64,000 bases of DNA from Linanthus parryae (lineage: Eukaryota > Streptophyta > Magnoliopsida > Ericales > Polemoniaceae): the NCBI GenBank assembly GCA_023055425.1, contig JALGPY010000001.1, positions 112,759,057 to 112,823,056 of the forward strand, given 5' to 3'. Positions 12,789 to 25,035 of the stretch are shown in pieces. The notes beneath the pieces were generated by a model. The model saw nothing but the letters and a program-made list of their open reading frames with translations, made no database searches and was not told the DNA's origin. The translations under genes were made by a program, and so were the position numbers. Each line of letters opens with the position of its first letter. Positions within the stretch are counted from its first letter, which is position 1.

Positions 12789-14078
12789 CTGCTTTGTAAG
12801 AATCATTACCCTATAATAAACAAAGTACAAATTGCAAGAAGGCAAGTCTTGAAATAGAGGATCGGTGCTTGGTAATTGAATAGCACATATCTCAGTATCG
12901 GAAAAGAAATGTTTATACCTCAAGTCTTCAACAGTTGGAACATTGCCATGATTAACAAATTGCTAATACCAAATCTTCAAAATTTTTGAAAATGAGCTGA
13001 AATAATATTCGGTTGCGATAACAAAACACTTTAAGCAACTTAAAGGAAGCTTAACAGCCTCTGTTAGAAAATATGTTGTCGGATATCACTTAATGATTGA
13101 GAAACAATTGCGACTAATTAAGTATTGTAAGTTGTAATTACTGACTGAATCTCCCCCAATAAGTTGAAATTGTCAACCTCCTTTCCAGAATAAGCTTATT
13201 GCATCCGGTTAGCACAAAACAAGTCAATGTGAACCAAGTTCTTAATGAACTCGCGCGTCACACACTTCTCCATCTTATTTCACTAATGTACCCTTCATTA
13301 ACAAAAAGAAAGTAAGAAAATTACACAATGGAAAGTGAAAGCTCTTTAGAGTTTATACTCCACACAAGTTCCGAGTTATTTTGACATTGCGTGGAGTTTC
13401 TGGTAGCGAATACAGCATATACGTATCTAATGTTCAGGAATTTTTTGAACATTGATTGCATTCTTTAGGTTTGATTAGTCTTACATTTTTGTTTACTTGA
13501 AGCACACTCAACAGATGGTATGATGAAGAAGTCAAAAGTACCAACCCTACGAAACAAAATAATACTTGTACGCTTTGCTTAAACCCTTCTCATATAAGTA
13601 TATTCCATCATCACACACACATATATCGTAATCGTAATTTGGTTCATTATCCTAAAACACAGTCTCGAAACTCGTTCATAGCCTCAAAGTTGAAACCATG
13701 CAGGCACGTAGGAAGAAAATGTTCTTCTTTGCGGTCTCTCCATATTTATATTTTCATGATCAAACACGAAGGATGAACAATTTGAATATATGACTGAGAA
13801 GAAAGCTAACACTAAAACATCTAGATGTTATATATATATTCTTTGAGAACCAAACAGCTAGATTTTTTTTTTTTTTTTTTTTTGTTGAGAAATAACATCT
13901 AGATGTTCTATTGAGAGAGAAATTAATAATTCCTAACGGGACCGTTTCGCATACAGATGTCGTCTCGTGATACTACCAAAGCCGGGCCAGGATTTTGTAG
14001 GCCACAAATTTTGTCAATCCACCCTATATATATTTTGAAGAAAAAATAAAGTTAACAAAATGTTATGGTCTTGGTTCA
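12789..14078. other. AT-rich stretch without a recognisable gene
   Basis: No coding signal seen. It contains a T21 run (13863-13883) flanked by the 12-bp phrase ACATCTAGATGT at about 13818 and about 13902. Confidence 0.5.
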
Positions 14079-14273
14079 GTGAGGATGTTTTGGGGTATGA
14101 TTTGCAAAATTAAAGAGTTACTGGACATAACGGCCAAATCTGTTGGGCACATTTGGAGGGAAGGGAATTCGGTTGCTGATTTTTTTGCAGCTAGTAGCAA
14201 TCAGGGTCATTTTGATAAGAATTTATTGCTAGCTGATTGTTATGGTCATGCTTCAGTGAGAATGGTTTCTTAG
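14079..14273 (+). pseudogene. RNase H-like (RVT_3) fragment, LINE-derived
   Basis: The 64-codon frame ends with a sequence typical of the C-terminal part of plant RNase H-like (RVT_3) domains: IKELLDITAKSVGHIWREGN followed by SVADFFA. In this family the HxxREGNxxAD motif carries the last active-site Asp. No reverse transcriptase lies upstream, so this is an isolated relic. Confidence 0.6.
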
Positions 14274-14324
14274 TGTTTGCAACAATGTTTGTTTTACCAA
14301 AAAATAATGTTGTAACATAGTACT

Positions 14325-14425
14325 ATCTCTGTTTCTTTTCTTTCAGCCTAATTCATTTTTTGTCACTATTCATTGATCACTTTAGCCTGGTGATTTGACT
14401 AACAAAACGATATCAAAATTTGATA
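14325..14425. mobile_element. Left half of a Stowaway-like MITE split by the LTR element
   Basis: The sequence TACTATCTCTGTTTCTTTTC resembles a Stowaway end. The matching right half, ending in ...AAAAAAAGGAAGAAGTA, continues at 19139-19300 after the LTR element. Similarity of the two ends is moderate. Confidence 0.4.
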
Positions 14426-14965
14426 TGTTGTGGAAAATCCACTAAATAAGAACAATTTCAGAATTATGGTTAGTATCAAAAGATTAATAAAAAAACTCAA
14501 AAATAAAATAGAGAAGAACGAGAAAAAGAGATAGAAGGACTTATCGATTTTGTAGGGGATGAGGAGATTGATCGTGTAGGCTAAGGCGGTCCAGGACCTA
14601 TCTTTAGGATAGTAATTTCCCCCACTCTACGGTGCAAAACGGGTTACATGGAAATGCTACCCACCGATACAATGCCTATCGCGGTGGAGAAGAAACAAGA
14701 TTGCACTTCTTGTCTTCTCCTAAATTAGAACCCAGCCCTGAAATGTGGAGAAGAGAGACACCAATCTAAAACTTAATTTGACACAAAAGACATACTTGTA
14801 TTTATAGTAACTAAGGGGTGCTTGAAGCACCTTTTAGGAAAAGACACTATGAAAAAACACAATTGTTGTAAAAGTTACAACTATTTGAAACAACACAACT
14901 TTTATAGAAAAGTCATAATTTAAATTTAAACACAAAAAATAGTATTTTCGAATTTTTACACAACA
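14426..14965 (-). repeat. LTR (3' LTR in element orientation)
   Basis: 540 bp, TG...CA ends, next to the polypurine tract. Confidence 0.88.
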
Positions 14966-16561
14966 ATCCCCCCACTAAAAATTCTCAAAATAGTTGCCTC
15001 GAAAGTAAAACGACGCGAAGGAAAATAAGGTTGGGTATAGTACCACGTATCGCCAACGGTGGACTGGGCCTTGAACCGTGTTTGAATAGAGACTCATATC
15101 CGTGAGGATAGTAAGAAACTATTCACGTAGGTACCGGGTTCTAATTCTTCAAGAGGCAGCGCTTTGATATGGGCCTTGCGCTGAATCGGTCTTAGCAAGT
15201 ACTCTCAGCGTCTTACCGGTAACCCCTAGAAAGCGGCCTCTCACTTCCTTACTTGCAAAGGCAGACTCATCGAGAGCGTCCACAACCGCTAAGTCGCTCC
15301 ACCATAAAGGCTATGAGTTCTGTTAAGGACATTACGTCCAACCTACTAAAATTGTTGTGGATAAACAGTGCTTTAGTCAGATACGGGACTTTGAAGGAAT
15401 AGCATTCATTTCTTAGTAAGAAGCTTCTACCCCCACTATTCCTTAAATGATGCAATGCACTGGGAATGTAGTCTCACACTAAACATTCCACGGGTAATTT
15501 TTTAATTGAATTGCCCTTGAACCTCCATGCATGTGATTTTCGGTAATGACCGACATCATCATGATGAGGTAGGTTTCAACTTAGACACCTCTATTAGTCG
15601 GTAATAGTCCCATATCTCCCATGACTTTAGATTCATCAACCTAGTAATATTAGGTTGGTAATTCACTCATTATCTCAATTGTCATGACAATTTGTCGCAC
15701 ACGACAATGCCCATTTTATGCGGGTTTCTCATGAATTTACAAATTCTACCGCGTTACATATTACCTTTACTCGTAATAATATTTGAAGCCACGCTTACCT
15801 ATTATATGTACCATTATATCATGGAACGATATATCTAATATTGTCCTTGATTAGACGATTTGATCTTTCTCGATCAATTTGAGAAGTCAGTTTCACTAAC
15901 ATCATCAGTTCTTGCCTGCAACTGCAAAAATAACAGAAGAACTTCATAGCTCATATGATAAAATTATGTACCAAATGTGTGCAGCCTCATTTCAATAACT
16001 AACGGTATCTACTTTGGCATTTTCACCACGGGTACACCAAATCTCTGTCAGAGTAGTTCATTGGCTGCACAAACCACATTTACAACAAACACTCAATTAG
16101 AACCCTGTTATAATATATAATTATAACAGCTTTTAACACTAATGAGTAATAAAGTATAAATAGCTTCCATTATAATTGTGAAATCAAAGTACCACAAATA
16201 TACTTACAGACCATTGTCAAATAAAATGCGATAAGACACAAACATTATTGTACCTCATGTTAACGCGCAGGATATGGGTATCATCAACAAAACAAGTAGA
16301 AATAACATAAATAGCCGAACGGTCAGATAGTTATCTTAACATCACATAAGACGTTCAAAATTAAAAAGGTACCAAAGATTTCCCGTTCAAGGAGACAAAA
16401 GATGGAGACATGCCATTTGAACCTGGAGAGTACTAAAACAAATGGACACGACTTTTTAGAAACAAGACAAATTTAAAACCCCAAGTGCCACAACTGGTTG
16501 GGACGGTTATTATAACAAACGGTTACATGACCGTTAATGCAATTAACCAACTACACACATA

Positions 16562-17740
16562 CTTAAAGTTTAGATTGGGCCAATTGACTTTGTTTATCCT
16601 CTCTCTAAATACCTCTCCCAAAGAAACCCTAACCCATCCTTCCCAGGCGGCGGCAGCTCCTCCTCTACCATGGGGCTGCCGCCCGCCACCCACTCCTAAC
16701 GCCGCTGTTTCTGCCCCCTCCACCACGCCGCCACCCTCTCTACAGGTCACGCCGCTCCCACCGGCCTCTATCGTGGCCCATTCCAGCCCGTGCCGGCTAG
16801 CACCGGATCCGTGCAGCTCCGAACACCGCCGGAATCAAAGTCGGGAGCGCCCCTCTTTGACGTCACAGTGGGACTCCAGTTCCGGCTTCAACTACCCCGA
16901 TCTCCTCCCTTTCCGCCGCCGCCGCCTTGTCTCGATGCTCCGACGCCTCCCTCCGCCATGGCTCCGCTGAAGCCGCCTTGTGCCCAGATCTGACCGGGAG
17001 TCTCCCCCTTTCGCCGCCGCCTTCCCTCCCGCCTATGCCCTGTTCAGCCCTCTTGTCACCCCCCTGAGTTCGGCCCAAACATTTGAGGTAAGTGGTTTCC
17101 CCTGTTCTCACCCTCCCCCCTCCCCCCGTCTTCAGATCTGGCATTTGTAGCTCCCTCCCCCCTCCCCAGTTGTGGGGCTGCTCTCCCCCCTCCCCCTCGA
17201 CTAGGCTGTATCACGGCCTGGAAGAGCCCCCCCGGAGCAGTCCCCTCACCACTCTCCGGCACTACAAATGCTAGATCTAAAGCGGCTTTTCGGGTGACCT
17301 TCGGGAACACACTTGGTTCACGTTTCACCGACTCTTGTGCCGGCTTGTGAAGGCTGTTTGCTCTGCATTTGGTGGTCCTTTTGCGACGGTTCTGGTGGTT
17401 CGACTTCTCGTGGCACAGCTTCTTTCGTTTTTGTGTTTTCAGCTTAGGTCTCGGAGGTGTCTTTTCTATTGGGCCGCTTTGGTTTGGAGCGTTTCCGGAA
17501 GAGTTTGGAGGCTCTTGGGCCCTACTGGGCCGGATCTCTGCTTAGGGTAGTTTAATGGGGGCCTTTGAGCCTTTATCCCATTTGGTGTTATCTGTTTGTT
17601 GTAGGTAGTGGTCTGTTTTAGGTAGGAGGTTTGGCTTTGTTTTCTTTGCGGGGGATATGTCCCCCCTGTTTTCTTCTGCTTGTACGGATCTTATTTGCAT
17701 TTTAATTTCATCCTTTCGTTGCTGGTGAAAAAAAAAAAAA
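16562..17740 (+). mobile_element. LINE-derived retroposon with poly(A) and 17-bp TSD
   Basis: The sequence AACCAACTACACACATA occurs at 16545-16561 and again at 17741-17757. The insert ends in a run of about 15 A just before the second copy. The last 300 bases look like a plant L1-type LINE 3' UTR (GCGGGGGATATGTCCCCCC, then TTGCTGGTGA and A's). The first part is GC-rich and UTR-like. No reverse transcriptase is encoded, so this is a short non-autonomous or internally deleted copy inside the LTR element. Confidence 0.82.
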
Positions 17741-17879
17741 AACCAACTACACACATATATAGACATGAATTTTGTATGTAAAATAAATAGTCCTCTGCAA
17801 GGAATTACGATTGCCACTGCATCACATGTCAACATATTAAATGAAGAGAATAAAGGAAACTTATCTGATTGTTTGTTGG

Positions 17880-17902
17880 TTTTTTTTTTTTTTTTTTTTT
17901 TT
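17880..17902. repeat. Poly(T) run
   Basis: About 22 consecutive T, outside the LINE insert; possibly the tail of an older opposite-strand retroposon. Confidence 0.85.
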
Positions 17903-18593
17903 CTTACCAACTGCCAACATATGAATCTCCAATTTGATACGCGGCTGCTTGCTCTGACATTTCCAGGTGAAGAGTCTGACTCAATTTCTTCTTCTATTTA
18001 CAGGGGCTTTAAGCGAATGATGGCGCAATAAACGAAACAATCGCCACGAAACAAACAAGCATCTGGTGGCTGTTAATGCATTTTGACATCATCGTCTCGA
18101 GTTATTAAATCCCGATAATCCTCAGTGAATTATCAATCATCACTCTGAATTGAGCTATTTTCTACGACTCTAAAACCCTTCATTTGTTTCTGTATAAACA
18201 AAAGTAGGTATTGATCTTCTCCGAACTGTTTCTTTCACGAGCAATGTCATACGTCCAGCATCTCATCCTAATATTGTTGAACATTTGCATAGACCTGCAC
18301 TTGATGTGGGAGTTTAAGTTACTGATTTCTTGGTACTGTTTGATCCAGCCAAATTCTAAGACCCTGCCTTGTAATGATGAGAGAAGCATCAAGTATCCAT
18401 AGTCATGTATGTAAAACGGTTACAAAGAACCACTCTCAACATGATGCATAACTCTGTCGCATATAGACATGAAAATACGAATGCCCCCGCGATTACACCT
18501 TAAACATGCATATGTTAGTATCTTGTTGTCAACAACTAGTTATATTCTGAAATTGTACTCAACCACCAAGAGAAAAAATTACTATCCTAAAAT

Positions 18594-19133
18594 TGTTGTG
18601 GAAAATCCACTAAATAAGAACAATTTCAGAATTATGGTTAGTATCAAAAGATTAATCAAAAAACTCAAAAATAAAATAGAGAAGAACGAGAAAAAGAGAT
18701 AGAAGGACTTATCGATTTTGTAGGGGATGAGGAGATTGATCGCGTAGGCTAAGGCGGTCCAGGACCTATCTTTAGGATAGTAATTTCCCCCACTCTACGG
18801 TGCAAAAGGGGTTACATGGAAATGCTACCCACCGATACAATGCCTACAGCGGTGTAGAAGAAACAAGATTGCACTTCTTGTCTTCTCCTAAATTAGAACC
18901 CAGCCCGGAAATGTGGAGAAGAGAGACACCAATCTAAAACTTAATTTGACACAAAAGACATACTTGTATTTATAGGAACTAAGGGGTGCTTGAAGCACCT
19001 TTTAGGAAAATACACTATGAAAAAACACAATTGTTGTAAAAGTTACAACTATTTGAAACAACACAACTTTTATAGAAAAGTCATAATTTAAATTTAAACA
19101 CAAAAAATAGTATTTTCGAATTTTTACACAACA
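18594..19133 (-). repeat. LTR (5' LTR in element orientation)
   Basis: 540 bp copy of the left LTR, followed by the TSD TGATA at 19134-19138. Confidence 0.88.
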
Positions 19134-19837
19134 TGATAATCTTTACGTGATCGTATAGAGTAAACTTTACTTTACAACACCATGAACAAATTCCAAAAAA
19201 TTATCTCATTTTGTTTTTTAAATCACTGAGTCAAAGTAATAAAATTACGGGTTAAAAAATTCAAACCAAGACATTCCAGAAAAAAAGGAAGAAGTATTCA
19301 TTACAAGTATTCAACAATGAAATGAATACAATTGACGAGACATATAAAAACAAGAGTGACTAATAGTTTAAGAAAATTTTAATTGTATATTTAGGATTTG
19401 ACTCACGACTAAAAGAAGGGAGGCATTTGTGGTTGGTGGAAACTTGGGGTTGGGGGGTTGGGGTGGGCATGTGATCACCCCTGGTGACCTCCTTATGTCT
19501 CTGCCCCGGGTACCGTGGATCCCTTTAATATAAAGTGTACATGTCCAACCATTTGTGTTGAGGTTGGAAAGAGAAGAACATGTTAATATTTTCTGGAAAA
19601 GAAAATTTGAAAAATAGGTGGAAAGAAAAGAAAGCTAAAACGCATGGGGTGAATTGATAGGAAAAAAGAAAAAGAGGAGCATAACGTAGTTTAGTAGGGT
19701 CATGTTTTTGGGTGATCAAAACCCTAGCATTGAACTGGAGAAGTGGCAAAGCAAATTGGCGAAGTAAGGAATCAAGAACGAAGTCAAAATTGGAATTTTC
19801 TGTTTCTCTTTGTGCGAAGACAAATTGTAACTTCTCC

Positions 19838-19875
19838 TAGCTGAGTCTTTACTAATTCTTGAATATTACACTTAG
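19838..19875. repeat. Left arm of a 38-bp inverted repeat
   Basis: This 38-bp segment, containing TTACTAATTCTTGAATATTA, is repeated in inverse orientation at 20461-20498 with one mismatch. The two arms bracket the Copia RNase H remnant. Confidence 0.85.
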
Positions 19876-20029
19876 AAACAAATTTTTTGTTTCTCTTCGT
19901 GCGAAGCAAGGCATCACTATTTCTCCTAGTACCTTCTTTCTCTAAGCCTTCACATATGCTGAATGGGCTGGTGAGAGTCACATAGAAGGTCCACCACTAG
20001 ATTTTGTATCTTCATAGGAAAAAAATTGA

Positions 20030-20402
20030 TCTCATGGAGCTCCAAGAAGCGGGACACAGTTTTCAGATCTTATACAGAGAGTGAGTACAAATCCATAGCC
20101 ATCACTGCTAATACTGGGCTCAAATGGTTGCAATAACTACTGTATGACTTGTACATTTTGTCACCTACACCTTCCACACTGTGGTGTGACAATACTTTTG
20201 CCATTGCCTTAGCTACAAATCCAGTATTTCATGCATGGACAAAACGCAATGAAATTTATTTTTATTTTGTCGAGAAATGGTGATCGCTAAACAACTTTAT
20301 CTTGGATACATTTCTTCTATTGATGAACCTGCATACATGTTTACAAAGGCGTTGAGAGAGTTCAAGTTGACTAATCTGTGTTTCAAGCTAAACTTGGCTT
20401 GA
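20030..20402 (+). pseudogene. Copia RNase H C-terminal remnant
   Basis: Read across frames, the plus strand gives the signature end of Ty1/Copia pol: [11 protein letters not shown], then TLWCDNTFAIALATNPVFHA, then YISSIDEPAYMFTKALREFK and a stop after KLNLA. In intact Copia the same blocks form the RNase H domain (SxxEAEY, LxCDNxSAxxLAxNPVFHxRTKHI, PADxFTKxL). Stops and frameshifts make it inactive. Confidence 0.8.
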
Positions 20403-20532
20403 GGATGATAAGAATAAATGGTAACATGAGCATAATATAGTTTAGTAGAACTCTTGGGGTCTAAGTGTAATATTCAAGAATTAGTAAAGGCTCAGCTACA
20501 ATATTATTAGAAGAGGGAGTTATAGTTTGTCA

Positions 20533-20794
20533 TACCACTCCGTCCCAACTCTTTCTATCTAAATTGACTTTTTGATTCGTATTTGGGTTGCTTTGACCGG
20601 GTGATTTAGGTAGTAAAATAATATAATTTTTTGATATTTTTTTAACCGTATTATAGAGAAACTTTTACTCTACAATACCATAAAATACTTATCGAAAAAT
20701 TGCATCGATTTGCTATTCAAATCAACAGGTCAAAGTGACCAAGTGAATAGTGACAAAAGTCAGTTTGGGTAGAAAGAGCTGGGACGGAGTGGTA
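20533..20794. mobile_element. Stowaway-like MITE
   Basis: The ends TACCACTCCGTCCCA...CTCTTTCTA and its reverse complement give terminal inverted repeats of about 35 bp over a 262-bp AT-rich body, bounded by TA. CTCCGTCCC is the hallmark of Stowaway (Tc1/Mariner) ends. Confidence 0.85.
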
Positions 20795-21429
20795 TGTAAT
20801 TACGCACTTATTCATCAAATAGTGTATCAGATTCTTCTCGAAGCATTGTATTCTCTTAAATAAGCTCATGTTACAGTGAGGAAGTAATACAAACAATAAA
20901 CATGTACCTCAACATTTTTCAATTTTTCGAAACGACTAATCACTCCGCAACATAAATGAGGGGAAAAAGAAGAATAAACGTTAACAACTCCTACAACAAA
21001 ATTTTAATCTTTGCTGTCATTTTGGGACTTCAGAGTGTAGAGGGCAAGCTTATGTAATACTGTTTGCAAAATATTTCAAATAATTCTTTACTAATTGTTT
21101 CTCGTATTATACTATTGTTTTTAGTCTACATCGCTAAACTAAACGTGTGAGTTAACTTCGAGGTTTTGACTTCTGGAATCAGCTTGGAATTTTCCGTTAA
21201 GTAGCAATATCATCTTCTAACGAGCACGATGAAAACACGAGGTCCATTTATATACATAATCGTATCAAATGAAAGAACAAGTCAATAACCCAACCACTGT
21301 GAATTAAATAATTAAATTTCAATCTAAATATTTTAATCATTATTGTCATTTTGGTTTAAGAACATTTGGTATAAGCAGGTGATGAGTTTGGAAACTGCAA
21401 AAACTATATAGCAAATATTTTAAGAAATG
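20795..21429. other. AT-rich stretch, no gene seen
   Basis: No coding or repeat structure recognised. Confidence 0.4.
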
Positions 21430-22040
21430 GGCCCATAGGGATGGCAAAGTGGTTTGATCTGATCCGATATCCGAGCGATTCAATCCGAATGGATCAAGTC
21501 CAAATTCGGTCCATTTAAATTTATGGATCGGATATGGATATTAAAATCTAAAATCCGATTGGATGGGGATCCGGATTCGGATTTGACAGGATATTCAATG
21601 GATATCCAATCCGACTAGGTCCGAATATATATACTTTCACCAAAATACCCTTAAAGTTATTGAATGTATTAGATAAGCGAATGATTTCACCTATATTTTG
21701 GGTGAATTTGAGTTTGTAATAGTTTGAATTTGGTAAAATAGGAAGTACTATTTTTCTCTTTTTTGTGCTTCATTTTTTTATAATGTTCTAGATTTCTTGT
21801 GTTTTTATTTGATCCGAATCCGAATTCAGATCCGATCCATTTATGCAAATTGGGGATCCGTGAATCGAATATGGCTATCATAAATATAATTCATTCCGGA
21901 TTCAATCCGAATCCACTTATGATCCAATTGGATTCGGATGGGATCCAGAGCCGACCATTCATGTTAGGATTCAGGTTTGGATACAGGTGCACCCGATCCA
22001 AAACTTTGATTGGTGAAGTTCAGGGACTGACATCCGTAAT
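21430..22040. mobile_element. GGATCCGAAT-rich inverted-repeat element (hAT-like MITE remnant)
   Basis: The left end TAGGGATGGCAAAGTGG is typical of hAT-like MITEs. Both flanks are dense in GGATCCGAAT-type words in opposite orientations (about 21460-21620 and 21810-21950), so the region could fold on itself. No matching right end or TSD was found. Confidence 0.45.
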
Positions 22041-22059
22041 TGTACACTAGTTTTGAAAT

Positions 22060-22743
22060 TTCGTTAGCAGTGTTAGTTGTGGGTTGTTAGGCAAATTCTC
22101 TCTTAGATTCATTCAATTACAATTCTGCTCTCTCAATTTTTCTCTTAAAATCATATGTTCCAACATGGTATTATAGCCTTTTCGAAGCTCACCCTCTTGA
22201 TTTATTCATCTTCTACGGTCTATATTTATAAATTTCGGTCAGATTCTGGCCATCAAATAGCCTCTTCGTCATCTTCCTCTAATTACAGCTGTTCTAAATT
22301 TCTTTCTCTCCAATCCCAATTCTCTCGCTCAAATCAAGTTGGATTCAACGTATTATGCTCTATGGAAGGTGAAAAAGCTCACAATGTTTCAAGTGAATGA
22401 TCTCGTTTGTCGCGTGGACGTTTCAACCAACCACGAAGTTCTTGACTTCATCTGATTTATCGTTTTTATGATCAAGTTTTCTTGTTCTTCTTGACTCTCA
22501 ATTGACCAGCATATGAAAAGCGGACTTATATCATCCATTTCTCCTTCAAATTTACTTGTGACTCTTGTTAACTCACTCAGGTCTGATTTGGAGTACCCTA
22601 GAATCAAGGTTTCTTCGTTATCTCGATCTCATGTCATCAATTGAAACTCATACTATGCTCCATCACTAAAGGAACCTCCTCAATGCTGCATATCTCGATC
22701 AAATAAAAAACATAACATATCAATTAGCTCTAGTCAATGAACA
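22060..22743 (+). pseudogene. Copia-1: LTR end, degenerate PBS and start of gag
   Basis: ATGTTCCAACATGGTATTATAGCC (22155-22178) matches the usual Copia junction of LTR end plus initiator-tRNA-Met binding site (TGGTATCAGAGC) with two changes. About 150 bases on, one frame reads KLDSTYYALWKVKKLTMFQV, the conserved opening of Copia gag. The Helitron inserts at 22743/22744, and gag resumes at 25047. Confidence 0.7.
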
Positions 22744-23220
22744 TCTATATCTATATCTATATCTATATATATATAAAAGCAAAGCAAATTGAGAGGGTAC
22801 TTCTCCTCTTGACATGTAGGATTTGAGAAGAATTTTGTTCAAGACATGTGTCATTCACTTTATCCAAGTGGCATACACATCGATAACCTTACCAATGAAA
22901 AAAGGCCATGTTGGATTTATTTGACATGTAATTGTCCTAATTGGCCATTGACAATTAACTTTCTTAATAATGTTTTGACTTTTAATACATAAGGAATGTG
23001 ACTTTTAATATTTCTATGCATAGAGAATGTAATTTCAACTAATAATGTTGACATTTTAAATCATGATAAATCCAATGAATGACTTATTCAATGAATGTAA
23101 GTCAATGAACTATACAAAGAGAAATCATAATTTTTAATGAACTTTCATCTTCCTATGCAGAATTATTTGATTCATGAATCAAACAAATGTATTTTCTTTT
23201 TCTTTTTGGTGATTACAATG

Positions 23221-23900
23221 AATTAAATAGCAAATGTACACAACTATCACTTTGAGTAGACAAATAAAAAAAGTGCATAAAAGATTAAGCTTAAGATTAC
23301 AATATATAGATTATTATACATATAAAAAAAATTGTCATCACCCAATGTCAAAGAAAAGTATCATTTCTTTCAACCAAAATATTAAAAATTATCAAGAAAG
23401 AAACACTAAAAAGCACGAATTTTCGCTTTTGGTAATGAGAATGTCGTAAATGAATAAATAGTAAATTCACACAAGTTAGTATCTCTTTGAATAAACAAAT
23501 AAATAATATGCATGAAAGAGTAAGCTTCAGATTATAATATGTAGATAATATATAGATTATTATACATATAGAAGAACATTGTCATCACCTTATGTCAAAG
23601 GAAAAATATGTTTTTTCCACCAAAACATTGAAAATTATTATAAAAAATTAAAATAAAAAATACAAATTTTCTTTTGTAATGAGAATGTCATGAATGAAAT
23701 AAATAGTAAATTCACATAACTTAGTATCTCTTTGCGTAAACAAAAAAAAAATGAAAGATTAAACTTAAGATTATAATATATAAATTATTTTATATATAAA
23801 AATAATTGTTTCATCACCCTAGGCCAAAGAAAAAAACTCTTTTCTTTCCACCTAAACATTAAAAGGTATTCAAATAAAAAATGCAGAACTACGCTATCAT
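23221..23900. repeat. Three imperfect tandem units of about 235-240 bp inside the Helitron
   Basis: Units begin at about 23221, 23454 and 23697, each with AAATAG(C/T)AAAT(G/T)(T/C)AC near its start and a TCATCACC(C/T) block about 110 bases later. A partial fourth unit lies at about 23955-24030. Confidence 0.78.
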
Positions 23901-24770
23901 TATATATATATATTTTTTAAATGTTCGTGAAGGTGTAGGCTATAGTACTAAATATTTCATCACCCTAGGTCAAAGGAAAAATCTCCGTTCTTACAACCCA
24001 AATATTACAAAATAAGAAAAATACAGAGCTTACTATTAGATTTTTTAATGAAATGAAAATTTTGAAATAAATAAGAAAGTAAAGTTAAACAAAAATTCTA
24101 TAAAGCATTGAAATGGAATTAATTAAGAAAAATTCACAGAATCTCTTTGCACCACATGCCATATGCTATAAGCACAATATATGTCATGGTGATCCTTCAC
24201 GGCATACGCGTGCAAGGACCTTCGATTTTGTACGTTTTATTTATTTCTTAACTATATTGGAAGGTATAGTGGTACCGAGCTTATAAATTTATTAGCAATA
24301 CTGCTCGATGCACAAAATCATTTACGTTGCATGCATCATTTCAAGATGAGTTTATCTGACATCTTAAATCATCTCACATCTTATCACGTTACCTTACTCT
24401 CTACAACAGAACTTTACATGAAGAGATATACGACTTTATAAAATCATACATATCATTTTTTTGTCCTAATTCTAACTGAAATTTGAACTTTTCGTTGAAG
24501 TTGAAGGTAGTAGAATTGCACTTACCATCAACTTTGGAGTGATTAATATGTGAAGTATAAAATTAATTAACACAAGAAACTCTTCCCCTTTGCACTATTT
24601 TATTCGTGTTTTAGATTTGTTCAAGAGTTATGATCAATTGCTACTCTAAGACTATGAGATGCTCTATTCAAACGAATTACTTCTACTTTAATTTTGTGCT
24701 TCTACGCCAAATCTCTAAAACTTAACAGAATGTGAACTTTTACCATACATTTCTATTAGAAGCCCGCACC

Positions 24771-24832
24771 ATTTGGTGCACGGTACTAAATAGTATCATT
24801 AATTTGGTGCACGGTACTAAATAGTATCATTA
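24771..24832. repeat. Perfect 31-bp tandem duplication next to a second Helitron-like hairpin
   Basis: TTTGGTGCACGGTACTAAAT and its flanks repeat exactly with a 31-bp period. The first copy together with 24763-24770 forms a hairpin (CCGCACCA/TGGTGCaCGG) followed by TACTAA, like another Helitron 3' terminus. Confidence 0.85.
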
Positions 24833-25017
24833 AAATTTGAAACCCTCAGTGACATATATGCATAAAAAATATGCAAATAGTATAGATTTGGTGTATATGG
24901 TTAATTATTTTACCAGTATAATTATTATACTAGATTTCATGAATTTAAGTAACATATTTCTCAAACTTCAAAAAATACTATTTTTTCTATAAAACTAAAC
25001 TACAGCTACATGCACAT

Positions 25018-25035
25018 CCCGCGCCATGGCGCGGG
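25018..25035 (+). terminator. Helitron 3' terminal hairpin
   Basis: CCCGCGCCATGGCGCGGG is a perfect palindrome 11 bases before the element end. In Helitrons this hairpin acts as the replication/transposition terminator. Confidence 0.82.

Larger units (their letters stand above)
14426..19133 (-). mobile_element. Non-autonomous LTR retrotransposon (LARD-like)
   Basis: Two direct repeats of 540 bp (14426-14965 and 18594-19133) begin TGTTGTGG and end ACACAACA, with the 5-bp TSD TGATA on both outer sides (14421-14425 and 19134-19138). The orientation is minus: a polypurine tract (AGTGGGGGGAT on the minus strand, 14964-14975) lies directly inside the left LTR. The internal region has no recognisable gag or pol, so mobilisation would need enzymes from another element. 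By eye the LTRs differ at about nine positions, suggesting a fairly recent insertion. A LINE-derived insertion sits inside. No standard primer binding site was recognised beside the right LTR. Confidence 0.88.

Noticed and set aside
16485..16970. Pro/Ser-rich 161-codon ORF
   Set aside because: It crosses the TSD at the start of the LINE-derived insert and matches the low-complexity GC-rich UTR-like part; no domain.
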